Shown here piece after piece: positions 19,620 to 30,169 of a stretch of DNA of 64,000 nt. A model generated the notes under the pieces. It searched no databases. It worked only from the letters and a program-made list of their open reading frames with translations, and was not told the DNA's origin. Position 1 is the first letter of the stretch, and every line of letters starts with the position of its first letter. Position numbers and translations under genes: made by a program. Source of the DNA: Streptomyces sp. DG1A-41 (lineage in GTDB: Bacteria; Actinomycetota; Actinomycetes; Streptomycetales; Streptomycetaceae); the NCBI RefSeq assembly GCF_037055355.1, contig NZ_CP146350.1, positions 7,773,001 to 7,837,000 of the forward strand. The letters run 5' to 3'.

Positions 19620-20273
19620 CTACCGAATCCGCCGCACCACAGTCGGCACCACGCTGATCAGCAGGGTCAGCGCGATCGCCGCGACCACACCCTTCCACGG
19701 CTCATCGAACAACGACCCCCCGAGGATCCCGATCAACTGATATGTCACCGCCCAGGCCAGACAGGCCGGCAGGTTCCCGCGGGAAAACCTCCGCATCGGC
19801 CACTTCGCCATCAGGCAGGCCAGCATCACCGGGATACGGCCCGCCGGCACCAGCCGGGACAGCACCAGCACCGCCACGCCGTGCTCGGCGAGTTTCGTCT
19901 GCGCCTGCTCCAGCCGGTCCTCGGGGGCCCGCGCCCGGATCGCCTCCAGCCAGCGCGAGCCGTTCTTCGACTTCATCCCGCGCCGCCCCAGCCAGTACAG
20001 CGCCGCGTCCCCGAGGAACGCCGCCAGCGACGCCGTCACGAACACCATCGCCAGCGAGAACGGCGCCGTCTGGTGGAAGGCGACCACGGCCGCCGAACTC
20101 ACCAGCGCGCCCGTCGGGATCACCGGCACCAGCGCCCCGACCAGCACCAGTACGAAGAGCGTCGGATACCCGATCGCCTGCTGCGTGGACTCCGGCACCA
20201 CGGCCGCCGGGGTGACGGCCGACGCCGCGAGCAGGGGCAGGCCGGCCTGCGCTATGGGCGCGCTCCAGATCAC
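19620..20273 (-). CDS. DedA-family integral membrane protein
   Basis: 217 residues with several membrane helices and the DedA/SNARE-associated signature: the glycine/proline-rich entry LVLVGALVPVIPTGALVSSA, the conserved acidic FLGDAALYWLGRRG, and the RLVPAGRIPVMLACLMAKW segment that carries the essential Arg/Gly positions. DedA proteins flip or transport phospholipids or undecaprenyl phosphate and affect envelope homeostasis. The ATG overlaps the stop of the upstream MBL gene by four bases, so the pair is one transcript; a membrane or lipid role for both is plausible. Confidence 0.85.
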   Translation of the reverse strand: MIWSAPIAQAGLPLLAASAVTPAAVVPESTQQAIGYPTLFVLVLVGALVPVIPTGALVSSAAVVAFHQTAPFSLAMVFVTASLAAFLGDAALYWLGRRGMKSKNGSRWLEAIRARAPEDRLEQAQTKLAEHGVAVLVLSRLVPAGRIPVMLACLMAKWPMRRFSRGNLPACLAWAVTYQLIGILGGSLFDEPWKGVVAAIALTLLISVVPTVVRRIR

Positions 20274-21043
20274 CGCGCGACCTCCAGGCGCACGCTCTCC
20301 CCGTGCCCGAGCCGGTGCACCGTCACGCCGGGCGCGTGCTTCGCCGCGAGCCGCACGAACTCGTCACCCGGCGCATGGAACTCGTGGGGGCGCACGGCGT
20401 CCATCCCGATCGGCCAGTACGTGCCGTAGTGCACCGGCACCGCACTGCGCGGCGCCAGCCGCGCCAGCGCCTGCGCCGCCCGGCCCGCGTCCAGATGCCC
20501 CTCGCCCAGGTACGGCCCCCAGCCGCCCACCGGCAGCAGCGCCACCTCGACCGGCCCGACCTCCTCGGCCATGTCGTCGAACAGCCCGGTGTCCCCGGCG
20601 AAGTACGTCCGGGCCTCGCCGGCCATGACGTAGCCGAGCGCGGGGGAGCGGTGCGGTCCCAGCGGCAGCCGGCGTCCGTCGTGCCGCGCGGGCACGGCCC
20701 GTACGACGATGTCGCCGACCGGGATCTCGTCCCCGGGCGCCACCTCGCTGACCCGCAGGTGCGCGAGCCGGCGCAGCCCCGGCACCGCCCGGCGCGCGCC
20801 CCGGGGCACGAGCAGGCGCGTGCCCGGAGCGAGCCGCATCAGCGACGGCACATGCAGGTGGTCGGCGTGCAGATGCGAGACCAGCGCGACATCCGCCTGG
20901 TGGGCCTCGGGAGGCGGCAGGTCCCCGCGTCGGCGGCGCAGGTGCGCGAGCCGGCGCGCGAACAGCGGATCGGTGAGCACGCGTACGTTCGAGTCCTTGA
21001 CCGCGCAAGTGGCGTGACCCCACCAGGTGACCTCCACCGGCAC
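20270..21043 (-). CDS. MBL-fold metallo-hydrolase
   Basis: 257 residues of UlaG-like metallo-beta-lactamase fold: VEVTWWGHATCAVKD at the N-terminus, VLTDPLF, the zinc motif SHLHADHLHVPS (HxHxDH), TYFAGDTGLFDD and a late PVHYGTYWP His. The substrate is unknown. The start is set at GTG 21043 because GGAGG stands seven bases upstream and the fold begins there; longer frames reach into the divergent gene's leader. It is the first gene of a two-gene operon with DedA (ATGA overlap). Confidence 0.85.
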   Translation of the reverse strand: MPVEVTWWGHATCAVKDSNVRVLTDPLFARRLAHLRRRRGDLPPPEAHQADVALVSHLHADHLHVPSLMRLAPGTRLLVPRGARRAVPGLRRLAHLRVSEVAPGDEIPVGDIVVRAVPARHDGRRLPLGPHRSPALGYVMAGEARTYFAGDTGLFDDMAEEVGPVEVALLPVGGWGPYLGEGHLDAGRAAQALARLAPRSAVPVHYGTYWPIGMDAVRPHEFHAPGDEFVRLAAKHAPGVTVHRLGHGESVRLEVAR

Positions 21044-21125
21044 TTCTTTGCCTCCTTCGCGCGACTCCCCGAAGCCTACGTGCAGGAGTAGGGTCGGCGA
21101 CGAAACCAGAGGTGAGGGGGACGCC

Positions 21126-21515
21126 ATGGTGCCGGTCCGGGTCACGGCGATCGCGAGCCTGACGCCGCTGGAGGAACTCGACGACGATCCGTTCCTGGTC
21201 GACTCCCGCAGCCAGCACGCGATGTGCGCCCGCTGGGCCGCCGAGCGGGGCTATGTGATCAGCCGGGAGTTACTGGTCCGGGGGCTGCGTCCCGACCACG
21301 GCGCGCTGTGGGACGGCGTCCGGCCCGGCCTCGACCTGTTCGTGGCGCCCAGCCGGAGAGTGCTGGAGAGCGCGCTCGCCTCCGTCGAGGAGTTCACCGC
21401 GGAGTGTGTGCGGCGCGGGGTGCGGGTCGAGACGGTGGGGCACGCGGAGCCGGCGTACGACGCGGCGATGAAGGCGTGCGTGCACCGCAGGCTGTCGATG
21501 CCGACCGCCGGCTGA
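21126..21515 (+). CDS. Small hypothetical protein, resolvase-N-like
   Basis: 129 residues, ATG 21126 preceded by GAGGGGG. The beginning (VRVTAIASLTPLEELDDDPF, LVDSRSQHAMCARWAAERGY, VISRELLVRG) follows the order of the serine-recombinase N-terminal fold, where an N-terminal strand is followed by a helix around S..Q...C..WAAERGY. The usual catalytic Ser-Arg arrangement (YxRxSxxxQ) is not obvious and there is no DNA-binding tail, so recombinase activity is unlikely. Function unknown. Divergent from the MBL/DedA operon. Confidence 0.65.
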   Translation: MVPVRVTAIASLTPLEELDDDPFLVDSRSQHAMCARWAAERGYVISRELLVRGLRPDHGALWDGVRPGLDLFVAPSRRVLESALASVEEFTAECVRRGVRVETVGHAEPAYDAAMKACVHRRLSMPTAG

Positions 21516-21540
21516 CGACGGGCGCTGACGCGACGGTCCG

Positions 21541-21559
21541 GGGGACGCCAGGCGTCCCC
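21541..21559 (+). terminator. Short strong hairpin after the small hypothetical gene
   Basis: GGGGACGCC and GGCGTCCCC are complementary with a single central base, giving at least an eight-pair stem with a tight loop, 26 bases after the stop of the preceding gene and 17 bases before the next likely start. Confidence 0.5.
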
Positions 21560-21575
21560 GGGGCGTTGTGGCACT

Positions 21576-23699
21576 GTGGGTGGGGGTCCGTGGTCGGCGG
21601 CGGGCCGGGACGTGAGGTGGCGGGGCGTGCGGGGCGTGCGGTGGCGACGGGTCGCCAGTCAGGTGGGGCGGAGCGTCGCCGTGTGGGCGGTCTCCACCCT
21701 CACCATGCTCGTGCTCGCCGGGATCCTGCCGGACTTCCGGCTCCGCTCGGCCGACGGTGACAGCGCGACCGACATCGCCGTCACGGCGGCCTTCGGCGCC
21801 GGCGCCTTCGGTGTGCTGTCGGCCGTGGTCTGGCCGTTGCTCGTCCGGCTCCTGCTCCTCGTACCGGCGCTCGTCCTCGGGCTGCTGGTGTTCTTCCTCA
21901 ACGGCGCGCTGCTGCTGCTCGCCCTGCGCCTCGACCCCGGGGAGCGCGGCACCGCCGCCCCGGAGACCGCCGTCGTGGTCGCCGCCGTGATGTCCGCCGT
22001 GGCGTCCGCCACCGGCGCCGCCCTGGCCGTGCGGGACGACGACGCCTACCGCCGCCGGCTGTACCGCCTCTCGGACCGCCGCCGCCGAAGGTCCGGACCG
22101 CCCTGCCCGGCCAGCCCCGGCACGGTCTTCATGCAGCTCGACGGCGTCGGCCACGACGTCCTGCTGGACGCGGTCGGCCAGGGCCTGATGCCCACCGTCG
22201 CCCGCTGGCTCGGCAGCGGCGACGGCGGCCGCCCCACCCACCGGCTCACCTCCTGGCGCACCGACTGGTCCAGCCAGACCGGCGCCAGCCAGCTCGGCAT
22301 CCTGCACGGCAGCAACCACGACGTCCCCGCGTTCCGCTGGTACGAGAAGGACACCCGCGAGGTGGTGGTCTGCAACCGCCCGACCAGCGCCGCCGAACTC
22401 CAGCGCCGCGCCATCGGATACGCGGGGCACGGCGGCCTGCTCGCCGTCGACGGCGCCAGCCGCGGCAACCTGTTCAGCGGCGGCGCCGGACAACAGGCCC
22501 TCGTGCTGTCCATCGCCGCCCGCCGCAGCCGGGAGAACCGTTCCCGCGCGGGCTACTTCGCCTACTTCTCCGACCCGGCCAACGCCGTGCGCACGGCCCT
22601 GTCCTTCGTCACCGAGGTGGGCCGGGAGATCGTCCAGTCCACCCGGGCCCGCCTCGCCAAGCAGCGCCCGCGCGTCTCCCGCGGCGGCCTCTACCCGCTC
22701 GTGAGGGCCTTCGCGACCGTCGTCGAGCGGGACGTCGTCGTGGCCGCCGTGACGGGCGACATGCTCGCCGGCCGCACCGCCGTCTACGCCGATCTCGTGG
22801 CCTACGACGAGGTCGCCCACCACTCCGGCCCGGCGAGCCGCGACGCGCAGAAGGTTCTCGAACCCCTCGACCGCTCCCTCGCGCTGATCGAGAAGGTCGC
22901 CGAGCACGCCCCGCGCCCGTACCGGATCGTCGTGCTGTCCGACCACGGCCAGAGCCCCGGCGAGACCTTCCGCTCCCGTTACGGCCTCACCCTCGGCGAC
23001 CTGGTGCGGGCCGGCTGCGGACTGCCCGTGCCGCGCCGGGCGGAGCACACCCGCAGCGGGGCGGAGGCCCGCGCCGCCGTGCGCGCCGCCCTGCGCATCC
23101 CCGTCGAGGAGCACGGCGAGCAGCACCGCCCCACGCGCCGCTCGGAGCCGATCGTGCTGGCCTCCGGCAACCTCGGCCTGGTCTCCTTCCCGGACGTCAC
23201 GCACCGCATGAGCAAGGAGGAGATCGACGCCCGCCACCCCGCGCTGCTGCCGACCCTCGCCAACCACCCCGGCATCGGCTTCCTGCTGGTGCGCAGCGAG
23301 GAGCACGGCGGGGTCGTCCTAGGCGCGTACGGCGCCCAGATACCGCTGGCCGACCTCGACGACAACCCGGGCCCGCTCGCCGCGTTCGGGCCGGGCGCGG
23401 CCGACGCGGTACGCCGTACACACTCCTTCCCGCACGCCGCCGACATCATGGTCAACTCCTTCCACGACCCGGCCGACGGCGAAGTCCTCGCCTTCGAGGA
23501 ACAGATCGGCTCCCACGGCGGACTCGGCGGTGAACAGGGCAAACCCTTCCTGCTGTCGCCGCTCGGCTTCTCGCCGCCGGTCGACGAGGGGGAGGAACTC
23601 GTCGGCGCCGAACACGTCCACCGCGTACTGCGCCGCTGGATGGGCGAGTCGGACGGCCCCCAGGTGCCGCTGGAGAGCAGCGAGGAGCGCGCCGCCTGA
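21576..23699 (+). CDS. Membrane-anchored alkaline phosphatase-superfamily protein with holin-like N-terminus
   Basis: 707 residues in two parts. Residues about 30-150 form four hydrophobic helices (VGRSVAVWAVSTLTMLVLAG; LSAVVWPLLVRLLLLVPAL; LVFFLNGALLLLALRL; VVVAAVMSAVASATGAAL), the pattern of phage holin family 4/YvlD proteins. The rest is an alkaline phosphatase/nucleotide pyrophosphatase-type domain beginning TVFMQLDGVGHDVL (first metal Asp), with YADLVAYDEVAHHSGP and IVVLSDHGQSPGE (DHG metal motif) and HSFPHAADIMVNSFHD. It probably hydrolyses a phosphodiester or pyrophosphate at the membrane surface. The GTG start is uncertain because no clear ribosome site is seen. Confidence 0.82.
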   Translation: MGGGPWSAAGRDVRWRGVRGVRWRRVASQVGRSVAVWAVSTLTMLVLAGILPDFRLRSADGDSATDIAVTAAFGAGAFGVLSAVVWPLLVRLLLLVPALVLGLLVFFLNGALLLLALRLDPGERGTAAPETAVVVAAVMSAVASATGAALAVRDDDAYRRRLYRLSDRRRRRSGPPCPASPGTVFMQLDGVGHDVLLDAVGQGLMPTVARWLGSGDGGRPTHRLTSWRTDWSSQTGASQLGILHGSNHDVPAFRWYEKDTREVVVCNRPTSAAELQRRAIGYAGHGGLLAVDGASRGNLFSGGAGQQALVLSIAARRSRENRSRAGYFAYFSDPANAVRTALSFVTEVGREIVQSTRARLAKQRPRVSRGGLYPLVRAFATVVERDVVVAAVTGDMLAGRTAVYADLVAYDEVAHHSGPASRDAQKVLEPLDRSLALIEKVAEHAPRPYRIVVLSDHGQSPGETFRSRYGLTLGDLVRAGCGLPVPRRAEHTRSGAEARAAVRAALRIPVEEHGEQHRPTRRSEPIVLASGNLGLVSFPDVTHRMSKEEIDARHPALLPTLANHPGIGFLLVRSEEHGGVVLGAYGAQIPLADLDDNPGPLAAFGPGAADAVRRTHSFPHAADIMVNSFHDPADGEVLAFEEQIGSHGGLGGEQGKPFLLSPLGFSPPVDEGEELVGAEHVHRVLRRWMGESDGPQVPLESSEERAA

Positions 23700-23778
23700 C
23701 ATCGGGCTGCGTCCGGGGCGCCGTACGCACACACTGGTGCGGTTCGTCTTCCCCCACCCCTTTCGAGGAGAACCTGCG

Positions 23779-25071
23779 TTGCAGGCCGCCGTCATCGGAG
23801 GCAGCGCCGGAAACCGCGCCACCGACAACCCGCTCGTCCGGCCCATCGCCTCCGCGCTCGTCAACCGCCTCACCCACGTACACCTGGAGGCGTCCGCGAC
23901 GGACTGGCTCGTCTGGGCCGCGAACAACGGCATCCACTTGGATCGTGGACCACCTCACCGACCGGCCCGGCCACCTGTGGTCCAAGCCGCCGAAGACGGT
24001 AGGGCGAGCCCTTCTCCACAGCGCGCACGGCATCACCAGCGCCGCAGTCAACGCCGATGCCGGCGAGAGCTACGTCAACCCGCTGCGCCGGTTCGAGGAC
24101 GCGGAGCGGCGGTTCATCCTGGCCCACGAGATGCTGCACGCCGCCCTGCGCCACGGCGACTGCTGCGGCACCCGCTATTCCTACCTGTTCAACGTCGCCT
24201 GCGACTAACGTGATCAACGGCTGGCTGACCGAGATGCAGGTCGGCACCATGCCCGAAGGGCTGCTGCACGACCCGGAGCTCGCGGGCCCGTCCGCGGAGG
24301 AGGTCTACGACCGCAGCGCCGGCGACCTGCGCCGCAAACGCCGCCCGGCCACCCTGCGTGGCAAGGGCGTCGGCGACGTCCTAGGCGGCCCGCTCGGCTC
24401 GCCCCGCGACTACGTCGACCTCGACGAGTCCTACCGCCGCGGCCTCGCCCAGAACCTCGACCTGCACCAGCGGCAGGAGCGCGGCTTCCTGCCCGGCGGC
24501 CTGGTCGAGGAGATCCACGCGCTCAGCCGTCCGCCGCTGCCGTGGGACGCGCGGCTCGCCCGCTGGTTCGACGAGTTCGTGCCCCGCCCGAGCCCGTGCG
24601 GTCCTTCGCCCGCCCCTCGCGGCGCCAGGCGGCCACGCCCGACATCCCGCGCGCCGGGCGGTACTTCCCGCCCGAGGAGACGCTGCAGCTTCGGCGTGGT
24701 CCTGGACGCCTCCGGCTCCATGGACCGCGTCCTGCTCGGCAAGGCACTGGGCGCCATCGCCTCCTGCGCCCAGGCCAGGGACGTACGGCCGCCCGGGTCG
24801 TGTTCTGCGACGCGGCCCGCACGACGCCGGCTGTCTGCCGGTCACCGAGATCGCCGGCCGGGTGCGCGGGCACGGCCGGGGCGGCACCGTCCAGCAACCC
24901 GGCATCGACCTGCTGCACCGCGCGGACGACGTCCCGCCCGGCGCGCCCGTCCCGATCACCACCGACGGCTGGTGCGACGTCCCGCGCGTGCGGCGCGAGC
25001 ACGCGTACCCGACCCCACAGGGAGCGCGGCTGCCGTTCAGCGTCAGAGGGCCGGTCTTGCGCGTGAGTTGA
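23779..25071 (+). pseudogene. Decayed VWA-like/HExxH metallopeptidase-like gene (DUF2201 type)
   Basis: Fragments of one protein follow each other in order but in changing frames: DNPLVRPIASALVNRLTH (start region, TTG after GAGGAG), then FILAHEMLHAALRH (HExxH zinc motif), a TAA in the middle, VINGWLTEMQVGTMPEGLL, GGLVEEIHALSRPPLPWD, RYFPPEETLQL, FGVVLDASGSMDRVLLGKAL (DxSxS MIDAS motif of a VWA domain), GGTVQQPGIDLL and the tail ITTDGWCD. At least five frame changes (near 23940, 24206, 24590, 24690, 24790 and 24860) plus an internal stop mean this cannot be one sequencing slip. The parent family pairs a predicted metallopeptidase with a VWA domain, often beside a MoxR ATPase, which is not present here. 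Confidence 0.85.
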
Positions 25072-25140
25072 ACCGGAGTGTGATCGGATAGTGGCCAGGA
25101 ACCCGGTCACGGTTCCGGATACTCATCGAAAGGATGCGAC

Positions 25141-25569
25141 ATGGCAGCCACACGCTCCGCACACACCGTTTGGGAAGGCAACCTCTTCAAGGGCAACGGT
25201 GTCGTCACCTTCGACTCCTCCGGCATCCTCGCCGAGCAGCCGGTCACCTGGGCGGCCCGCACCGAGGAGCCGGGCGGGAAGACCAGCCCGGAGGAGCTGA
25301 TCGCCGCCGCCCACTCGAGCTGCTTCTCGATGGCCTTCTCCAACATCCTCGACAAGGCCGGCACCCCGCCGACCAAGCTGGTGACCTCCGCCGACGTCTC
25401 CTTCCAGCCCGGCGAGGGCATCACCGGCATCCACATCACCGTCGAGGGCACCGTCCCCGGCATGGACGAGGAGGCCTTCCTCGCCGCCGCCGAGGAGGCC
25501 AAGGTCGGCTGCCCGGTCAGCCAGGCCCTCAAGGCCACGCCCATCACCCTGACCGCCAAGCTTGCCTGA
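25141..25569 (+). CDS. OsmC/Ohr-family peroxiredoxin
   Basis: 142 residues matching OsmC proteins in full length. The two reactive cysteines are present in AAHSSCFSMAFSN (about residue 60) and AKVGCPVSQAL (about 124), with the conserved SPEELIAAAHSSC lead-in. These thiol peroxidases reduce organic hydroperoxides in the cytoplasm. GAAAGGA lies eight bases before the ATG. A strong hairpin follows the stop, so the gene appears monocistronic. Confidence 0.93.
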   Translation: MAATRSAHTVWEGNLFKGNGVVTFDSSGILAEQPVTWAARTEEPGGKTSPEELIAAAHSSCFSMAFSNILDKAGTPPTKLVTSADVSFQPGEGITGIHITVEGTVPGMDEEAFLAAAEEAKVGCPVSQALKATPITLTAKLA

Positions 25570-25583
25570 CCGGCCCCACCCAC

Positions 25584-25621
25584 GTCGCGCGGGCCCGCCC
25601 ACCAGGCGCGGCCCGCGCGAC
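25584..25621 (+). terminator. Terminator-like hairpin after osmC-type gene
   Basis: GTCGCGCGGGCC (25584-25595) pairs perfectly over 12 bases with GGCCCGCGCGAC (25610-25621) around a 14-base loop, starting 15 bases after the stop codon. Confidence 0.6.
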
Positions 25622-26041
25622 GCGTCGGTTCGCCATCCGCGCCCGGGTATGAACCAGACGCCCTGACGCCGACGGTCCGGAAGGAACGCGATGCTGCCGG
25701 GAACGTCCACCAGCGCGACGGCGCTCGACTCCGCCACCCGCGACCGGACCCGCGTCCTGCTGCTGTTCAGCCTCTCCGGCCGGCTCCGCCCCCGGGACAC
25801 CGCCCGAGGGGGTGTCCGCACAGTCCCGCCTGCCCGGCGACGCCCGGCACGCTCCCCCAAGCTCTTCGAGCAGGGGGACCCCCACTCGCCGCACCGGTCG
25901 AACACCCGCGTACAACCAGTACGCGTGCGTCCGCCCGGCCCTGCTCAGGCGGATCAGCACCCGCTCCGGCTCGCTGCTGCCGGCGTCCGACGACGCCGTG
26001 CCCGGCCCGCCGCCGCGCTCGCCCTCCGGGAGCCGACGACC
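25622..26041. other. Gene-free stretch containing a dispersed palindromic repeat
   Basis: About 420 bases between the OsmC terminator and the GDPD gene. It contains CCCCCAAGCTCTTCGAGCAG followed by GGGGACCCCC (about 25855-25887), a hairpin-forming repeat common between Streptomyces genes. An open frame upstream of GDPD runs through it but has shadow-like composition and no domain, so I read it as non-coding. The start MLPGTSTSATALD at 25691 is preceded by GGAAGG and could be the head of a degraded protein, without enough to name it. Confidence 0.55.
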
Positions 26042-26782
26042 ATGACGCCACGCCCCGCCGTCTCCGCCCACCGGGGCGGCTCCGAGCGCGCCGGGCCCGC
26101 CACCTGGGAGGCGTACGAGGACGCGCTGGAGTCCGGCGCGGAGTACGCCGAGTTCGACATCCGCCGCACGAAGGACGGCGTCCTCGTCGTCTACCACGAC
26201 CCCCGGGCCGGGCACACCGGGCCGCCGCTGGCCACGCTCACGCACGCCGAGCTGAGCGAGCGGGCCGGATACGACGTGCCGGTGGTGGACGAGGTCATGG
26301 CGCTGATCGCCGGGAAGCTCGTGGCGCACCTGGACCTGAAGGAGGTGGGCTACGAGCGGGAGGTGATCGACCGCGCTGTGGCCCTGCTCGGCGTGGACGG
26401 GCTCGTCGTGACGACGCTGGAGGACTGTTCCGTGGCCGCCGTCACCGAGGCCTTCCCCGGGGTGCGTACCGCGCTGTCCCTGGGGCGCGACCGCAGGGAG
26501 CTGGCCCTGGCCCGGCTGCCCGGGACCCGGCTGAGCGAGCTGTTCCCGGCCCGCCGCATCCGGGCCTGCGGCGCCCACGGCGTCGCCGTGCACCAGCGGC
26601 TGGCCAGGACCACCGTGCTGCGCGAGGCGACCCGGCACGGCCTGTTCACCATGGTGTGGACAGTCAACGACGACACCCTGATGCGGGCCTTCCTCGTCCA
26701 CCCGCGCGTGGACGTGCTCGTCACCGACCGGCCCCGGCGGGCCGTGGCGCTCCGCGGGCCTATCACCCCTTTGCGGCATTGA
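26042..26782 (+). CDS. Glycerophosphodiester phosphodiesterase family protein
   Basis: 246 residues of the GDPD TIM-barrel family: the opening VSAHRGGSERAGPATWEAYEDAL supplies the HRG motif, YAEFDIRRTKDGVLVVYHD carries the metal-binding E-x-D and the catalytic H-D pair, LVAHLDLKE is the third acidic strand, and the end reads FTMVWTVNDDTLMRAF and VDVLVTDRP, as in the family. Such enzymes cleave glycerophosphodiesters to an alcohol and glycerol-3-phosphate. ATG 26042 is chosen since the family fold starts here and the upstream frame holds a dispersed repeat. There is no signal peptide, so action is cytoplasmic. Confidence 0.88.
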   Translation: MTPRPAVSAHRGGSERAGPATWEAYEDALESGAEYAEFDIRRTKDGVLVVYHDPRAGHTGPPLATLTHAELSERAGYDVPVVDEVMALIAGKLVAHLDLKEVGYEREVIDRAVALLGVDGLVVTTLEDCSVAAVTEAFPGVRTALSLGRDRRELALARLPGTRLSELFPARRIRACGAHGVAVHQRLARTTVLREATRHGLFTMVWTVNDDTLMRAFLVHPRVDVLVTDRPRRAVALRGPITPLRH

Positions 26783-26798
26783 CAACAGCGCACTCAAG
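26778..26798 (+). promoter_or_regulatory. HAIR-like HspR operator overlapping a -35 box, before dnaK
   Basis: ATTGACA-acagcgc-ACTCAAG: the right arm is identical to the HspR-associated inverted repeat (CTTGAGT-N7-ACTCAAG), the spacing is exactly seven, and the left arm keeps TTGA. The left arm also contains TTGACA, the vegetative -35 consensus. It lies 45 bases before the DnaK start, so repression by HspR and release on heat shock is the simplest reading. Confidence 0.6.
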
Positions 26799-26842
26799 AT
26801 TTGTGCTGGAAAGTGAGAGCGCCCTGGCGGAAGGGGACAGCG

Positions 26843-28704
<1,862 letters not shown>

Positions 28705-28708
<4 letters not shown>

Positions 28709-29187
28709 ACTTCCCCATGAGCGGCCTGGCTCTCCGCGGGCGGCAGAGTCGCGTACACGGCGTCGACGACGGACGCGTACGGAGTGCCGGAGTCGGCCAG
28801 CCCGGAGCGCAGTCGCTCCAGTCCGGCGCGGTGCTCCGTCAGCAGGACGGTGTTGCCGGTGCGGGCGGTGAACTCCAGTACCGCGGGCAGGAAGTCGGGC
28901 AGCTCCTCGCCGGTGAGCTCCAGGCCGTGGGAGCTGTAGAGCTCCTGGAAGCGGGTCGGCGAGAACCCGCGCCAGCGGCTCAGGTACAGGCTGTGGCCGT
29001 CCGCGCTCTCGAAGACCTGGAGGTAGTGGGCGGCCAGCTCCCGCGGCTCGGTGACGGCCGCGTGGTCGGCGAACTCCCTGAGCTGCGGGGCGGCTTCGCG
29101 CAGCAGCGGCAGCCGGGCGTGGAAGTCGTCGCCGGGATACGTGAGGCACAGCGCGGCCGCCTGGTACAGCAGCTCGAAGCCGGGCAT
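28705..29187 (-). CDS. narJ: Nitrate reductase chaperone NarJ-like protein, orphan
   Basis: 160 residues with the NarJ/TorD-type all-helical chaperone pattern: [60 protein letters not shown] and SPYA-like [16 protein letters not shown]. NarJ inserts the molybdenum cofactor into NarG. The segment after SLYLSRW lacks the YTDGDTRxRG stretch that is normally highly conserved in NarJ, an in-frame loss of roughly ten residues. No narG, narH or narI lies in the window. ATG 29187 follows GGAGG. Could be a relic or a chaperone serving another molybdoenzyme. Confidence 0.8.
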
Positions 29188-29239
29188 CTGACCTCCTTGG
29201 CGTGCGCTGGTGCCGCGCTCCGTGCTGACGACGCTAGGG

Positions 29240-29259
29240 GGGTGCGGGGGAGCGCACCC
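29240..29259 (-). terminator. Hairpin downstream of the XRE-DUF5753 gene
   Basis: GGGTGCG (29240-29246) and CGCACCC (29253-29259) form a seven-pair stem with a six-base loop between the stop of the regulator gene and the NarJ-like start. Confidence 0.4.
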
Positions 29260-29305
29260 GTCGGCGACGCCCGTACGGGTCACGGCCTGGCGCGAGGGGC
29301 CTCGC

Positions 29306-30169
29306 TCAGTAGGTCGCGCGGTACTCCCGCAGGAGCTTTTCCGTGCGCTGCGTGGAGGCGGCGCCCGCCGTCATGTGGTCGAGGACCTCCAGGTGCGCGG
29401 AGACCTCCTTGCGGGAGTCGAGGTAGAGCGCGCCGGTCAGGTACTCGGTGAAGACCATGTCGGGCAGTTCTGGCTCGGCGAAGCGGAACAGGGAGAACGG
29501 CGCGTACGTCCCTGGATGCGGACCGTCCTTGAACTCGGCGATCTGGAGCGTGACACGGTCCCGCCCGGAGTACTCCAGCAGCTTGTCCAGCTGGTCCTGC
29601 ATCACCTGGCCGTCGACGCTCACCGGCCGCCGCAGCACCGTCTCGTCCATGATCACCCACAGGTGCGGCGGGTTCGCCCCCTCCAGCAGCCGCTGCCGCT
29701 CCATGCGCAGCGACACATGCCGCTCCACGGCCTCCGGCCCAAAGTTCCCGATGGTGCCGGCCTCCAGGACGGCACGCGCGTACCCCTCGGTCTGCAACAG
29801 CCCCGGCACGAAGTGCGGCTCGTAGGACCGGATGATCCGGGCGGCGCCCTCCAGGCTCACGTACAGGCTGAACCACTCCGGCAGCACGTCGTGGAACCGC
29901 TGCCACCAGCCCGGCCGGTTCGCCTCCTCGGCGAGCTCGACGAACGAGGTCACCTCGTCGTCCGGCACGCCGTACGCCGTCAGCAGGATCTGCACGTACG
30001 GGATCTTCAGCGCGACGTCGGCGGTCTCCATGCGCCGGACCGTCGCGGGGGCGACGCGCAGCACCCGGGCGGCCTCGTCACGACTGAGGCCCGCCGCCTC
30101 GCGCAGCTCCTGAAGCCGCTTGCCCAGCACCACCTGACCCACGGTGGGTGCGGCCCGCCGTTCACTCAC
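29306..30169 (-). CDS. XRE-family regulator with DUF5753 domain
   Basis: 287 residues. The helix-turn-helix is at residues about 14-70 (LGKRLQELREAAGLSRDEAA, RVLRVAPATVRRMETAD) and the DUF5753 domain follows (PHFVPGLLQTEGYARAVLEA, then LWVIMDETVLRRPV, LQIAEFKDGPHPGTYAPFSL, YLDSRKEVSAHLEVLDHM). In Streptomyces such proteins are usually paired with a small DUF397 protein; no such partner follows here. ATG candidates lie far upstream; GTG 30169 is chosen for its GGGGAGG site and because the HTH starts 13 residues later. Confidence 0.88.
   Translation of the reverse strand: MSERRAAPTVGQVVLGKRLQELREAAGLSRDEAARVLRVAPATVRRMETADVALKIPYVQILLTAYGVPDDEVTSFVELAEEANRPGWWQRFHDVLPEWFSLYVSLEGAARIIRSYEPHFVPGLLQTEGYARAVLEAGTIGNFGPEAVERHVSLRMERQRLLEGANPPHLWVIMDETVLRRPVSVDGQVMQDQLDKLLEYSGRDRVTLQIAEFKDGPHPGTYAPFSLFRFAEPELPDMVFTEYLTGALYLDSRKEVSAHLEVLDHMTAGAASTQRTEKLLREYRATY

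Noticed and set aside
21270..23306. Long minus frame opposite the holin-phosphatase fusion
   Set aside because: Gly/Val/His-rich shadow; sense strand has phosphatase motifs.
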